Of a stretch of DNA of 6,681 bases, positions 1 through 6,456 are shown piece after piece; the stretch's first letter is position 1, and every line of letters begins with the position of its first letter. This DNA comes from an uncultured Eubacteriales bacterium (GTDB taxonomy: Bacteria; Bacillota; Clostridia; Oscillospirales; Oscillospiraceae). Where the stretch lies: NCBI GenBank assembly GCA_934567745.1, contig CAKTJM010000103.1:1-6681 (forward strand), read 5' to 3'. Both the position numbers and the translations under genes were made by a program. Under the pieces are notes generated by a model. That model was not told the DNA's origin and searched no databases. It saw only the letters and a program-made list of their open reading frames with translations.

Positions 1-750
1 GTTGAGGACCAGGCGCGAGCGGTACGGGAACAGGTCGATGTCCGCTCGGCTCGTCACGCCGGAGAGCACCAGCGCCGTGTCCAGACCGGTCTCGATCCCG
101 GCCACCATGTCGGTGTCCATCCGGTCGCCGATCATCGCCACGTCCTCCGAGTGCTGGCCGAGGATGCGCAGGCCCGTGCGCATCATCAGCGGGTTCGGCT
201 TGCCGACGAAATAGGCCTTCTTGCCCGTGGCCAGCTCGATCGGCGCGATGATCGCGCGGCAGGCCGGGATGATGCCCTGCTCCGAGGGGCCGGTCAGGTC
301 GCTGTTCGTGCCGATGAGCTTCGCGCCCGCCAGAACCAGCCGGACCGCCTTGAGGATGTTCTCATAGTTGTAAGTATTGCCCTCACCGATGATGACGTAG
401 TCCGGATCGACGTCGTTCATCGTGATCCCCGCGTCGTGCAGGGCCATGATGAGGCCCGCGCCGCCGATCACGTAGGCGCTGCACCCCGGGGCCTGGCTGC
501 TGAGGAAGCGGGCCGTGGCCAGGGCGCTGGTGTAGAACCGGCTCTCGTCCACGTCCAGGCCCATGCGGGCGAGCTTCTGCTGCAGCTCCTTCGGGGAGCG
601 GTCGGACGCGTTGGTCAGGAAGAGGAAGTCCTTCTTCTCCCGGTAGAGCCAATCGACGAACTCCTTCACGCCCGGCAGCAGCCGGTTGCCGTGATAGATG
701 ACGCCGTCCATATCGCAGATGAATCCCTTCTTGCTTCGTAATGTCTCCAT
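1..750 (-). CDS. NagD-like HAD-superfamily (subclass IIA) sugar/nucleotide phosphatase, 3' end cut off
   Basis: Probable cytoplasmic phosphomonoesterase of the HAD-IIA (NagD/AraL/PNPase) group. The 250 visible codons begin METLRSKKGF and run off the left edge without a stop. HAD motif I is DMDGV (nucleophile D13, acid/base D15), motif II is LTNAS (T46), motif III lysine is K184 in GKPN, and motif IV is GDRMDTD (208-214). The long insert between motifs II and III fits the C2 cap of this subclass, including an IGTNSD segment near 146-151. Family members are about 250-265 residues, so only a short C-terminal piece should be missing. The ATG at 750 has a GAAGGG-type ribosome site about 5 nt upstream, and motif I lies at the usual distance from it. 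The terminator at 842-882 separates it from phoR, so it is probably its own unit. The fold and catalytic residues are clear. The substrate cannot be told from sequence, and NagD itself is only one possibility. Confidence 0.9.
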   Translation of the reverse strand, partial: METLRSKKGFICDMDGVIYHGNRLLPGVKEFVDWLYREKKDFLFLTNASDRSPKELQQKLARMGLDVDESRFYTSALATARFLSSQAPGCSAYVIGGAGLIMALHDAGITMNDVDPDYVIIGEGNTYNYENILKAVRLVLAGAKLIGTNSDLTGPSEQGIIPACRAIIAPIELATGKKAYFVGKPNPLMMRTGLRILGQHSEDVAMIGDRMDTDMVAGIETGLDTALVLSGVTSRADIDLFPYRSRLVLN

Positions 751-789
751 GACATCCCTTCTTTCTATCTCATTTCTTTTTACGGTCCC

Positions 790-816
790 ATCCTACCACG
801 GCCAGGTCAGATCCAA
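790..816 (-). promoter_or_regulatory. Possible weak promoter for the HAD phosphatase gene
   Basis: On the minus strand a TTGGAT (811-816) is followed after 15 nt by TAGGAT (790-795), each a four-of-six match to the sigma-70/sigma-A boxes. The spacing is shorter than the preferred 17 nt, so this is a weak candidate. A promoter is expected somewhere here because a strong terminator lies just upstream and the phosphatase ATG is at 750. No PhoP/PhoB box (repeated TTAACA-like hexamers) is visible. Confidence 0.25.
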
Positions 817-821
817 CACCA

Positions 822-831
822 TACGATCGTA
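822..831. repeat. 10-bp perfect palindrome TACGATCGTA
   Basis: A perfect 10-bp palindrome lies between the phoR terminator and the phosphatase gene, just upstream of the candidate -35 box. Its position would suit an operator, but a palindrome this short can occur by chance and no second copy is seen nearby. Confidence 0.3.
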
Positions 832-841
832 AGATCGACGT

Positions 842-882
842 AAAAACGGCGCCGCACCTCCGGATGGGAAGTACGGCGCCGT
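842..882 (-). terminator. Intrinsic terminator ending the pst-pho operon
   Basis: Read on the minus strand, a 12-nt arm (882-871) pairs with a 12-nt arm (857-846) across a 13-nt loop, with one G-U wobble. The stem is almost all G/C and is followed directly by five T residues (846-842, the first being shared with the stem end). It begins 5 nt after the phoR stop codon, as expected for a rho-independent terminator closing the operon. Each arm is also a palindrome in itself (ACGGCGCCGT). Confidence 0.9.
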
Positions 883-887
883 CTCGT

Positions 888-2552
888 TCAATTTTTCTCG
901 CCCAGGAAGGTGACCGTGATGGTCGTGCCCTTGCCCAGCGCGCTCTTCAGGTCGAGCTTACCGTGGTGGTACTGCACGGCGTGCTTGACGATCGACAGGC
1001 CCAGCCCGGTCCCGCCGGAGGCCTTGGAATGGCTCTTGTCCACGCGGTAGAACCGCTCGAAGACGCGGCCCTGGTCCTCCGGGGCGATGCCGATGCCGTC
1101 GTCTGCGACGGTCAACTCCGCGCCGCCGCCCGGCAGCGCCGCGACGCCCACCCGGACGTGGCCGTCCTCGCGGCCGTACTTGATCGCGTTCTCAGTCAGG
1201 TTGTAGACGATCTCATAGATGAGCCGCTGCACCCCCGAGAGGTGTGCCGGCTGACCGTCGAGCGTCAGTTCGATCTGCTTGCTCCTCGCGGTCTCCTGGA
1301 GGTTCGTCACGACCTCCTCCGCCACGCGCAGCAGATCCACCGGCCCGCGCGGCATCGCGTCGCCCTCGTCGAGCTGGGAGAGCCGGATGATGTCATCGAT
1401 CAGGCCCACCAGCCGCGCGGCCTCCGCGTGGATGTGGCCCACGAAGCGGGGCAGGTCCTCCTGGTGGACCATCCCCTTCTCGATCAGCTCTGCGCTGCCG
1501 ATGATCCCCTGGAGGGGGGTCTTCAGCTCGTGGGAGACGTTGGCCGTGAACTCCCGGCGGTTGCGCTCGGCGTGCTCCTGCTCGGTGATGTCGAAGGCGA
1601 GGAGCACCGTGCCCTTCATCTCGCCCTCGAAGTCGATCCGCGTGATGTCGAACTGGTACGACCGGCCGCCCCGCTCGGTCCGGACCTCGCTGTGTCCGGC
1701 CGTGCGCGCGTCGGCGATCGCGGCGCTCATGTCGTGGTCGCGGTCCACGGTCAAAAAGTCCTGGCCCACGCACGAGCCGTCCACGCCGAAGAGCGCCTGC
1801 GCCGCGGCGTTGATGCTCAGGATCCGGCCGCGGTCGTCCAGGAGGGCCAGGCCCTCCTTCATGCTGCCGGTGATCTGGGCGAACTCGTCCGTGCGCTGCT
1901 TGAGCGTGCGCAGCTGGGTCGAGATCTCCCGGCTCTGGCGGCTGATCCGCCCCAGCAGGGGGGCCAGCTCCTCATAGGCGTCGTTCTCCAGCGGGTGCTC
2001 CAGATCCAGCTCGTTGAGCGGGCCGACGATCCGCTTGGACAGCCGCGACGCCAGCACCGCCGAGAGCACCAGGGCCACCACCACCACGATCAGGATCGGC
2101 TGGAGCATCCCCAGCAGCACCGTCCCCACCGTCGCGTGGCTCATCGAGATGCGCAGGAAGCTGCCGTCGTCCAGCAGCCGCGCCTCGTACACCGTCTTCT
2201 CCAGGAAGGTCGCGGAATAGCGCGTGCTCTCGCCCTGGCCGTTCTCCCGCGCCTGGACGATCTCCTCGCGCTCGGCGTGGTTCTCCATGGTCTCCGCATC
2301 GACCTTCGTGTCGTACAGGACCTTGCCGTCTTCTCCGATCCAGGTCAGGCGGTAGCGGTCGGAATCCACGTTGCTCAGGTACGCCGTCCCGTCCTCCTCG
2401 ACCGCCACGGCGGCCAGGCTCAGCTCGTCCTTCATGAGCGTGCGCTGCACGCCGCCGAAGTAGTCGTACAGACAACCCATGATGATGACGGCGCTGGCCA
2501 CCAGGACCAGGCTCGCCACGAGCAGGATCGACTGGAAGATCTTTTTGGTCAT
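888..2552 (-). CDS. phoR: PhoR-type phosphate-responsive sensor histidine kinase
   Basis: Membrane sensor kinase of 554 residues that should phosphorylate the response regulator encoded just upstream. TM1 lies at about 9-28, an extracytoplasmic sensor loop at about 30-140 and TM2 at about 143-168. A HAMP-like linker with coiled-coil character covers about 170-225, and a PAS domain about 226-325. The DHp helix has SHELKTPL with phospho-accepting H341. The ATPase domain shows the N box (NLTENAIKY, 451-459), G1 (DDGIGI, 484-489), F box (RVFERFYRVD, 496-505) and G2 (GGTGLGLSIVK, 513-523), so all catalytic motifs are intact. The ATG at 2552 overlaps the regulator's stop as ATGA (4 nt) and has GGGAGG 10 nt upstream. 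A longer in-frame start at 2672 would add 40 residues of antisense-like composition before TM1 and overlap the regulator heavily, so I rejected it. Kinase identity is certain. The PhoR assignment rests on architecture and on the pst-phoU neighbours. Confidence 0.95.
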   Translation of the reverse strand: MTKKIFQSILLVASLVLVASAVIIMGCLYDYFGGVQRTLMKDELSLAAVAVEEDGTAYLSNVDSDRYRLTWIGEDGKVLYDTKVDAETMENHAEREEIVQARENGQGESTRYSATFLEKTVYEARLLDDGSFLRISMSHATVGTVLLGMLQPILIVVVVALVLSAVLASRLSKRIVGPLNELDLEHPLENDAYEELAPLLGRISRQSREISTQLRTLKQRTDEFAQITGSMKEGLALLDDRGRILSINAAAQALFGVDGSCVGQDFLTVDRDHDMSAAIADARTAGHSEVRTERGGRSYQFDITRIDFEGEMKGTVLLAFDITEQEHAERNRREFTANVSHELKTPLQGIIGSAELIEKGMVHQEDLPRFVGHIHAEAARLVGLIDDIIRLSQLDEGDAMPRGPVDLLRVAEEVVTNLQETARSKQIELTLDGQPAHLSGVQRLIYEIVYNLTENAIKYGREDGHVRVGVAALPGGGAELTVADDGIGIAPEDQGRVFERFYRVDKSHSKASGGTGLGLSIVKHAVQYHHGKLDLKSALGKGTTITVTFLGEKN

Positions 2553-3232
2553 CCTGCCGCCACCTCCCAACGATAGCCTACGTTGCGCACGGTCTCGATC
2601 CGCTTCCCGTACGCCCCCAGCTTCTGCCGGAGCGTCCGGATGTGCATGTCCACCGTGCGCGTCTCTCCGCAATAGTCCATGCCCCAGATCTCATTGAAGA
2701 GCTGGTCCCGGGTGAACGCGGTCCCCGGATGCGACAGGAAGAGCCGCAGCAGCTCGAATTCCTTATAGGTGAGGCTCAGCCGCGCTCCGTCCGCCGTCAC
2801 CGTATGCTCGTCCAGATCCACGATCAGGCCGCCCGTCTTCAGCAGACGCGCGACCTTCTGCGGCTTGCACCGCCGCAGCACCGCCTTCACGCAGGAGACC
2901 AGCTCCATGACGCCGAAGGGCTTCGTGAGGTAGTAGTCCGCGCCGAGGTCCAGCCCCTGGATCTTGTCGTATTCCGCGCCCTTCGCGGTCGCCATCACGA
3001 CGGGGATGTCCTGTAGACGCGGGTCGGCCCGCATCCGGCGCAGCAGCTCGATGCCGTCCACACCGGGCAGCATCACGTCCAGGACGACCAGCTCCGGGCG
3101 CTCCGCCGCAGACAGCAGCGCCTCCCAGAACGTCGTCCCGTCCTCGAAGCCCTCCGCCTCGAACCCCGTCGAGCGCAGGGTATACACCTCGATGTCCCGG
3201 ATGCTGGCGTCGTCCTCCACGCACCAGATCAT
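2549..3232 (-). CDS. phoP: PhoB/PhoP-family response regulator (OmpR class)
   Basis: DNA-binding response regulator of 227 residues, the usual length for the OmpR/PhoB class (PhoB in proteobacteria, PhoP in Bacillus). The receiver domain (about 1-120) has the acidic pocket E6-D7-D8, phospho-accepting D52 in LDVMLPGVDG, T82, and K104 in LTKPF. A winged-helix domain occupies about 130-225, with recognition-helix region TRTVDMHIRTLRQKLG and the terminal wing motif VRNVGYRW. When phosphorylated by PhoR it should bind Pho boxes and activate the pst operon and other phosphate-starvation genes. The ATG at 3232 has a strong AAGGAGGG 8 nt upstream, which lies within the end of phoU. The phoU stop is only 4 nt upstream, and this gene's stop overlaps the phoR start by 4 nt. 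All key residues are present. The N-terminus (MIWCVEDD) is short, but the first acidic residues are in place, so it is not truncated. Confidence 0.95.
   Translation of the reverse strand: MIWCVEDDASIRDIEVYTLRSTGFEAEGFEDGTTFWEALLSAAERPELVVLDVMLPGVDGIELLRRMRADPRLQDIPVVMATAKGAEYDKIQGLDLGADYYLTKPFGVMELVSCVKAVLRRCKPQKVARLLKTGGLIVDLDEHTVTADGARLSLTYKEFELLRLFLSHPGTAFTRDQLFNEIWGMDYCGETRTVDMHIRTLRQKLGAYGKRIETVRNVGYRWEVAAG
2563..2568 (-). promoter_or_regulatory. Ribosome binding site of phoR
   Basis: GGGAGG on the minus strand lies inside the end of the response-regulator gene, 10 nt before the ATG at 2552. It supports that start over the longer frame beginning at 2672, and fits translational coupling through the ATGA overlap. 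Confidence 0.7.
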
Positions 3233-3236
3233 GTCC

Positions 3237-3884
3237 TCATCCCTCCTTGTTGTGCTCTCCCGTGACCGAGAAGATCACCCATTCCGCGATGTTCACCGCA
3301 TGATCGCCGATGCGCTCGAAATATTTCGCGATCATCAGCAGGTCGAGCGCATAGGCCCCGTCCCCGGGGTCCTGCGCGATCTTGCCGATCAGCTCCTGCT
3401 TGACCTTCTCGAAGAAGTCGTCCACGACGTCGTCCTCGGCGATGACATGCTCGGCCAGCGCCAGGTCACGCTTGACATAGGCGTCCACGCTCCCCGTCAC
3501 CATGCCGATCGCGGCGCGGGCCATCTCGCGCAGCAGCTCGTCGTTCTCGGCGGTCCGTCCGTCGAGGTAGGTGACGATCTCCGCGATGTCCTCCGCCTGG
3601 TCGCCGATGCGCTCCATGTCCGTGATCATCTTCAGCGCGGCGGAGATCTGCCGCAGGTCCTTCGCCACCGGCTGCTGCTGCAGGAGCAGGCGCAGGCACA
3701 GCGTCTCGATGGTCCGTTCCTTCTCGTCGATCTGACCGTCGAGGGGCGCGACCTTCTCGGCCAGCGCCGTGTCCCCCTGGGTCAGCGCCCGCGAGGCCAC
3801 CGCGATGACCTCCTCGCACAGCGCGCCCATCTCGATCAGTTCCTTGTTCAGCAGCGCGAGCTGCTCGTCGAAGCGGGTCCTCAT
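3237..3884 (-). CDS. phoU: PhoU, phosphate signalling regulator
   Basis: Cytoplasmic all-helical PhoU of 215 residues, made of two repeated three-helix bundles. Each repeat carries its metal-binding signature: ERIGDQAEDIAE at 91-102 and ERIGDHAVNIAEWV at 190-203. In studied bacteria PhoU couples the Pst transporter to PhoR and keeps the Pho response off when phosphate is plentiful. It also restrains phosphate uptake. I chose the ATG at 3884 because GGGAGG (3895-3900) sits 10 nt upstream and the pstB stop is 1 nt upstream. A TTG at 3893 would add three residues (MVE) but directly abuts the ribosome site. The gene ends 4 nt before the response-regulator ATG. Besides read-through from pstC-A-B, it may be served by the promoter-like sequence inside pstB at 4048-4076. 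Confidence 0.95.
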   Translation of the reverse strand: MRTRFDEQLALLNKELIEMGALCEEVIAVASRALTQGDTALAEKVAPLDGQIDEKERTIETLCLRLLLQQQPVAKDLRQISAALKMITDMERIGDQAEDIAEIVTYLDGRTAENDELLREMARAAIGMVTGSVDAYVKRDLALAEHVIAEDDVVDDFFEKVKQELIGKIAQDPGDGAYALDLLMIAKYFERIGDHAVNIAEWVIFSVTGEHNKEG

Positions 3885-3885
3885 C

Positions 3886-4641
3886 TCAACCAAACCTCCC
3901 TGTGATATAGTCCTCGGTACGCTTGTCCGTCGGCTGGGAGAACAGCCGCTCCGTGTCGCCGTGCTCCACCAGCTCGCCGAGCAGGAAGAACGCGGTGCGG
4001 TCGGAGATGCGGACGGCCTGCTGCATGTTGTGTGTCACGATGACGATAGTATACTTCTCTTTCAGCTGCATGGCAAGCTCTTCTATCTTAGAAGTCGAGA
4101 TCGGGTCGAGCGCGCTCGTCGGCTCGTCCATCAGCAGGACCTCCGGCTGGACCGCCAGGGCCCGCGCGATGCACAGGCGCTGCTGCTGGCCGCCGGAGAG
4201 ACCGAGGGCGTTCTTGCGCAGGCGGTCCTTGACCTCGTCCCAGATGGCCGCGCCGCGCAGGGACTCCTCGACGATCTCGTCGAGCTTGGCCTTGTTCTTG
4301 ATGCCGTGGGTCCGGGGACCGTAGGCGATGTTGTCGTAGATGCTCATGGGGAAGGGGTTCGGCTTCTGGAACACCATGCCGACCTGGCGGCGCAGCTCGT
4401 TCACGTCCACGCCGGGGGCGAAGATGTCCTGGCCCTGGTAGCGGACCTCGCCGGTGATCTTGACGCCTGGGATGAGGTCGTTCATGCGGTCGAGGGTCTT
4501 GAGGAAGGTGGACTTGCCGCAGCCGGAGGGGCCGATGAGCGCCGTGATGCTCCGCTCGGGGATATTTATGTCGATGTCCTTGAGTGCCTGATGGGTCCCG
4601 TACCACAGGCAGAGATCGTGTACCGTCATGATGTCGTTCAT
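3886..4641 (-). CDS. pstB: PstB, phosphate ABC transporter ATPase
   Basis: ATP-binding subunit of 251 residues that powers PstSCAB phosphate import from the cytoplasmic face of the membrane. Walker A is GPSGCGKST (37-45) and the Q-loop glutamine is Q92 in [10 protein letters not shown], typical of PstB. The ABC signature is LSGGQQQRL (148-156), and Walker B with D-loop is [12 protein letters not shown] (168-179) with catalytic E173. The switch histidine is H204 in [12 protein letters not shown]. Length and motifs are complete. The ATG at 4641 has a near-ideal AAAGGAGG 7 nt upstream. It starts 16 nt after the pstA stop and ends 1 nt before the phoU ATG. Codons 183-203 include several A/T-ending choices (ACT, TCT, ATA, CTT, TAT) uncommon in this GC-rich operon. 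That patch contains a promoter-like sequence, described separately. Confidence 0.97.
   Translation of the reverse strand: MNDIMTVHDLCLWYGTHQALKDIDINIPERSITALIGPSGCGKSTFLKTLDRMNDLIPGVKITGEVRYQGQDIFAPGVDVNELRRQVGMVFQKPNPFPMSIYDNIAYGPRTHGIKNKAKLDEIVEESLRGAAIWDEVKDRLRKNALGLSGGQQQRLCIARALAVQPEVLLMDEPTSALDPISTSKIEELAMQLKEKYTIVIVTHNMQQAVRISDRTAFFLLGELVEHGDTERLFSQPTDKRTEDYITGRFG
3895..3900 (-). promoter_or_regulatory. Ribosome binding site of phoU
   Basis: GGGAGG on the minus strand overlaps the last codons of pstB and lies 10 nt from the ATG at 3884, but only 1 nt from the in-frame TTG at 3893. The spacing therefore decides for the ATG start. Confidence 0.7.
4048..4076 (-). promoter_or_regulatory. 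Putative internal sigma-70/sigma-A promoter within pstB, reading toward phoU
   Basis: On the minus strand TTGCCA (4071-4076, five of six to TTGACA) is followed by exactly 17 nt and then TATACT (4048-4053, five of six to TATAAT). The -10 box coincides with the Tyr197-Thr198 codons of pstB. Transcription would start near 4041, about 155 nt before the phoU ATG, and could supply phoU, the response regulator and phoR. The match is seen directly; activity is inferred. Confidence 0.5.
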
Positions 4642-4657
4642 GGTCGGTCCTCCTTTG

Positions 4658-5521
4658 TCACAAAGATCGTTTGCGGCGGAACCAGCGTTCCACCAGCATG
4701 GCCGCCGTGTTGATGAGGAGCGTGAGGATCATCAGGATGGCGGCGATGGCGAAGGCCACCTCGAACTCGCCCTGCTCCTTGGCGTAGACGTAGAGCGCGA
4801 CGGTCAGGGTCGCACCGGCGCTGCCCAGCCCCTCGAAGAAGCCGTACAGCGCGTGGGCGAAGCCCGCGGTGAACAGCAGAGCGGCGGACTCGCCGAGCAC
4901 GCGCCCGACGGAGAGGATGCAGCCGGTGATGACGCCGTCGACGCAGCCGGGCAGGACGACGGTCCGGATGACGCGCCACTTGCCCGCGCCCAGACCGAAG
5001 GTGCCCTCGCGATAGCTCTGGGGCACGGTCTTCAGGCTCTCCTGGGTGGTGCGCATGATGGTCGGCAGGTTCATGATGACCAGGGTCAGCGCACCGGCGA
5101 GGAGGGAGGTCTGCATGTCCAGGAACTGGCAGAAGAAGAGCATGCCGACCAGGCCGTAGATGATGGACGGGATGCCGGAGAGGGTCTCGGCGGCGTACTC
5201 GATGACGGCGACGACCTTCTTGTTCTGGGCGTATTCGGTCAGATAGACGGCCGCGCCCATGCCGAGGGGCAGGACGATGATCAGCGTCGCGATGACGATG
5301 TACACCGTGTTGAGGATGTCAGGCAGGATGCCGATCCGGTCGCTCAGATAGCTCGGCGAGGTGGACAGCAGCTCCCAGCTGAGGTTCGGCAGGCCCTTCC
5401 ACAGGACGTAGCCGATCAGGAAGAGGACCAGGGCGGCCGTCAGGAGGGCCGCCGCGCCCATGAGGACGCGCATGGTCGTGATGTAGGCCTTGCGCTTGGG
5501 GGAGAAATCAGACTTGAGCAT
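4658..5521 (-). CDS. pstA: PstA, phosphate ABC transporter permease
   Basis: Integral membrane permease of 287 residues that pairs with PstC to form the phosphate channel. Hydrophobic segments lie at about 19-41, 69-93, 113-133, 139-152, 196-217 and 256-276, consistent with the six-helix permease topology. The cytoplasmic loop contacting PstB is [20 protein letters not shown] (171-190) followed by PG, the EAA-type coupling loop. The [13 protein letters not shown] stretch (115-127) is typical of Pst permeases. The C-terminus is basic (WFRRKRSL), as expected for a cytoplasmic end. I chose the ATG at 5521: it lies 1 nt after the pstC stop and 8 nt downstream of AAGGAGGG. An in-frame ATG at 5569 would add 16 Ser/Arg-rich residues encoded inside pstC and lacks a comparable site. 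The gene is followed after 16 nt by pstB. Confidence 0.95.
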   Translation of the reverse strand: MLKSDFSPKRKAYITTMRVLMGAAALLTAALVLFLIGYVLWKGLPNLSWELLSTSPSYLSDRIGILPDILNTVYIVIATLIIVLPLGMGAAVYLTEYAQNKKVVAVIEYAAETLSGIPSIIYGLVGMLFFCQFLDMQTSLLAGALTLVIMNLPTIMRTTQESLKTVPQSYREGTFGLGAGKWRVIRTVVLPGCVDGVITGCILSVGRVLGESAALLFTAGFAHALYGFFEGLGSAGATLTVALYVYAKEQGEFEVAFAIAAILMILTLLINTAAMLVERWFRRKRSL

Positions 5522-5522
5522 C

Positions 5523-6395
5523 TCACGTTCCCTCCTTGTCGCGCTTGAGGAAGAAGTTGAGGGTGGCATTGATCAGCATGATGAAGAGGAAGAGGACCAG
5601 GGCGATGGAGAAGAGCGCCTCGCGCTGGAGCCCACTGGAGTACGACATCTCGCTGGCCACGGCGGTGGTGAGGAAGCGGACGCTCTCGAACAGGCCGGGC
5701 ATGTTCGGCGCGTTGCCGGAGACCATCATGACGGCCATGGCCTCGCCGATGGCGCGGCCCACGCCGAGGACGACGGCGGCGGCGATGCCGCTCTTGGCGG
5801 CCGGGACGGACACCCGGAAATATGTCTCGGTCGGCGTCGCGCCGAGGGCGAGGGAGGCGTCCTCATACTCCTTCGGGACCGCCTCCAGGGCGGTGACGGA
5901 GACCTTGATGACGGACGGCAGGATCATGACGGCCAGCACCAGGATGGCGGCCAGCAGGCTCGCGCCGTCGGGCACGTGGAAGATCGCCCGGATGCCGGGG
6001 ACCAGGACCAGCATGCCCACCAGGCCGTAGACCACGGAGGGGATGCCGGCCAGGAGGCTGACCGCGGACTCCAGCACGGCCTTAATCCGGGGCGGCGCGA
6101 CCTTGGCCAGGTACACCGCCGTGAGAAAGCCGATCGGCACGCCCAGGACGATGGCCCCGGCGGTGCCATAGATGCTGGTCAGCAGGAAGGGCAGGATGCC
6201 GTAGGACGGCTCGGCCGCCGTGGAGGCCCAGGTCTTCCCGAAGAGGAAGTCGATCAGGCCGATCTCACGGATGGCGGGCAGGCCGGAGATCACGAGATAG
6301 ACCGTGATCAGCAGGACACAGCCGACCGTGATGAGCCCGAGGATCAGGAAGATGCCATGGATGACGGCCTCCAGGATCCGCTTGTCTTTTTTCAT
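5523..6395 (-). CDS. pstC: PstC, phosphate ABC transporter permease
   Basis: Integral membrane permease of 290 residues, partner of PstA in the phosphate channel. Hydrophobic segments lie at about 11-37, 68-97, 112-135, 145-168, 203-226 and 260-282. The coupling loop to PstB runs over about 178-200 (EDASLALGATPTETYFRVSV onward). AGIPSVVYGLVGM (116-128) closely parallels the PstA segment, reflecting shared ancestry of the two permeases. I prefer the ATG at 6395, which gives MKKDKRILEA and an AGAGG ribosome site 8 nt upstream. The in-frame GTG at 6404, adding three residues, overlaps that ribosome site. The gene lies 61 nt after the pstS stop, a gap holding a terminator-like hairpin. It ends 1 nt before pstA, so the two membrane subunits are probably made in step. 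Confidence 0.95.
   Translation of the reverse strand: MKKDKRILEAVIHGIFLILGLITVGCVLLITVYLVISGLPAIREIGLIDFLFGKTWASTAAEPSYGILPFLLTSIYGTAGAIVLGVPIGFLTAVYLAKVAPPRIKAVLESAVSLLAGIPSVVYGLVGMLVLVPGIRAIFHVPDGASLLAAILVLAVMILPSVIKVSVTALEAVPKEYEDASLALGATPTETYFRVSVPAAKSGIAAAVVLGVGRAIGEAMAVMMVSGNAPNMPGLFESVRFLTTAVASEMSYSSGLQREALFSIALVLFLFIMLINATLNFFLKRDKEGT
5530..5537 (-). promoter_or_regulatory. Ribosome binding site of pstA
   Basis: AAGGAGGG on the minus strand, within the last codons of pstC and 8 nt before the ATG at 5521. It fixes the shorter pstA start over the upstream in-frame ATG at 5569. Confidence 0.8.
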
Positions 6396-6400
6396 TCGTA

Positions 6401-6408
6401 CCACCTCT
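6401..6408 (-). promoter_or_regulatory. Ribosome binding site of pstC
   Basis: AGAGGTGG on the minus strand. Its AGAGG core lies 8 nt before the ATG at 6395, while the in-frame GTG at 6404 falls within the site itself. This decides for the ATG. The site begins a few bases after the U-rich tail of the upstream hairpin. Confidence 0.65.
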
Positions 6409-6410
6409 CA

Positions 6411-6446
6411 TAAGAGAAAAGGGACGGCCGAGATCGGCCGTCCCTT
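6411..6446 (-). terminator. Intercistronic hairpin / partial terminator between pstS and pstC
   Basis: Two 13-nt arms (6446-6434 and 6431-6419) are perfectly complementary around a 2-nt centre. In RNA this would be about a 12-bp stem closed by a 4-nt loop. On the minus strand it is followed by a U-rich tail (TTTTCTCTT). It starts 10 nt after the pstS stop. As pstC follows closely in the same direction with no obvious promoter between, it likely acts as a leaky terminator or 3'-end stabiliser giving more pstS than pstCAB message. Confidence 0.8.
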
Positions 6447-6456
6447 ATCGTTCGTC

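Noticed and set aside
751..887. PhoP/PhoB box or riboswitch in the gap before the phosphatase gene
   Set aside because: No repeated TTAACA-like hexamers and no structured leader beyond the terminator of the preceding operon.
864..2576. A 570-codon plus-strand open frame opposite phoR
   Set aside because: It is antisense to a complete kinase with every catalytic motif. Its translation is low-complexity (rich in R, H, L, V, D, Q) with no domain pattern, typical of the shadow frame of GC-rich coding DNA.
2553..2672. Longer 594-residue PhoR starting at 2672
   Set aside because: The extra 40 residues are encoded out of frame within the conserved DNA-binding end of the response regulator and would place TM1 internally. 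The ATG at 2552 has the coupling overlap and a ribosome site.
3901..3932. TATATC near the 3' end of pstB as a -10 box for phoU
   Set aside because: No acceptable -35 hexamer lies 16-18 nt upstream; the stronger candidate is at 4048-4076.
4654..4664. Small inverted repeat (CTTTG/CAAAG type) over the pstA stop and pstB ribosome site
   Set aside because: Only five base pairs with a tiny loop, and mostly a by-product of the AAAGGAGG motif; unlikely to be a stable regulatory hairpin.
4628..6413. Two plus-strand open frames of about 306 codons each opposite pstA and pstC
   Set aside because: Their translations are dominated by D, G, E, H and Q, as expected for the reverse complement of hydrophobic membrane-protein codons. 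No ribosome site or motif supports them.
6405..6416. CTCT-TATG-AGAG mini-hairpin that could mask the pstC ribosome site
   Set aside because: Four weak base pairs only; not stable enough to claim as a regulatory switch.
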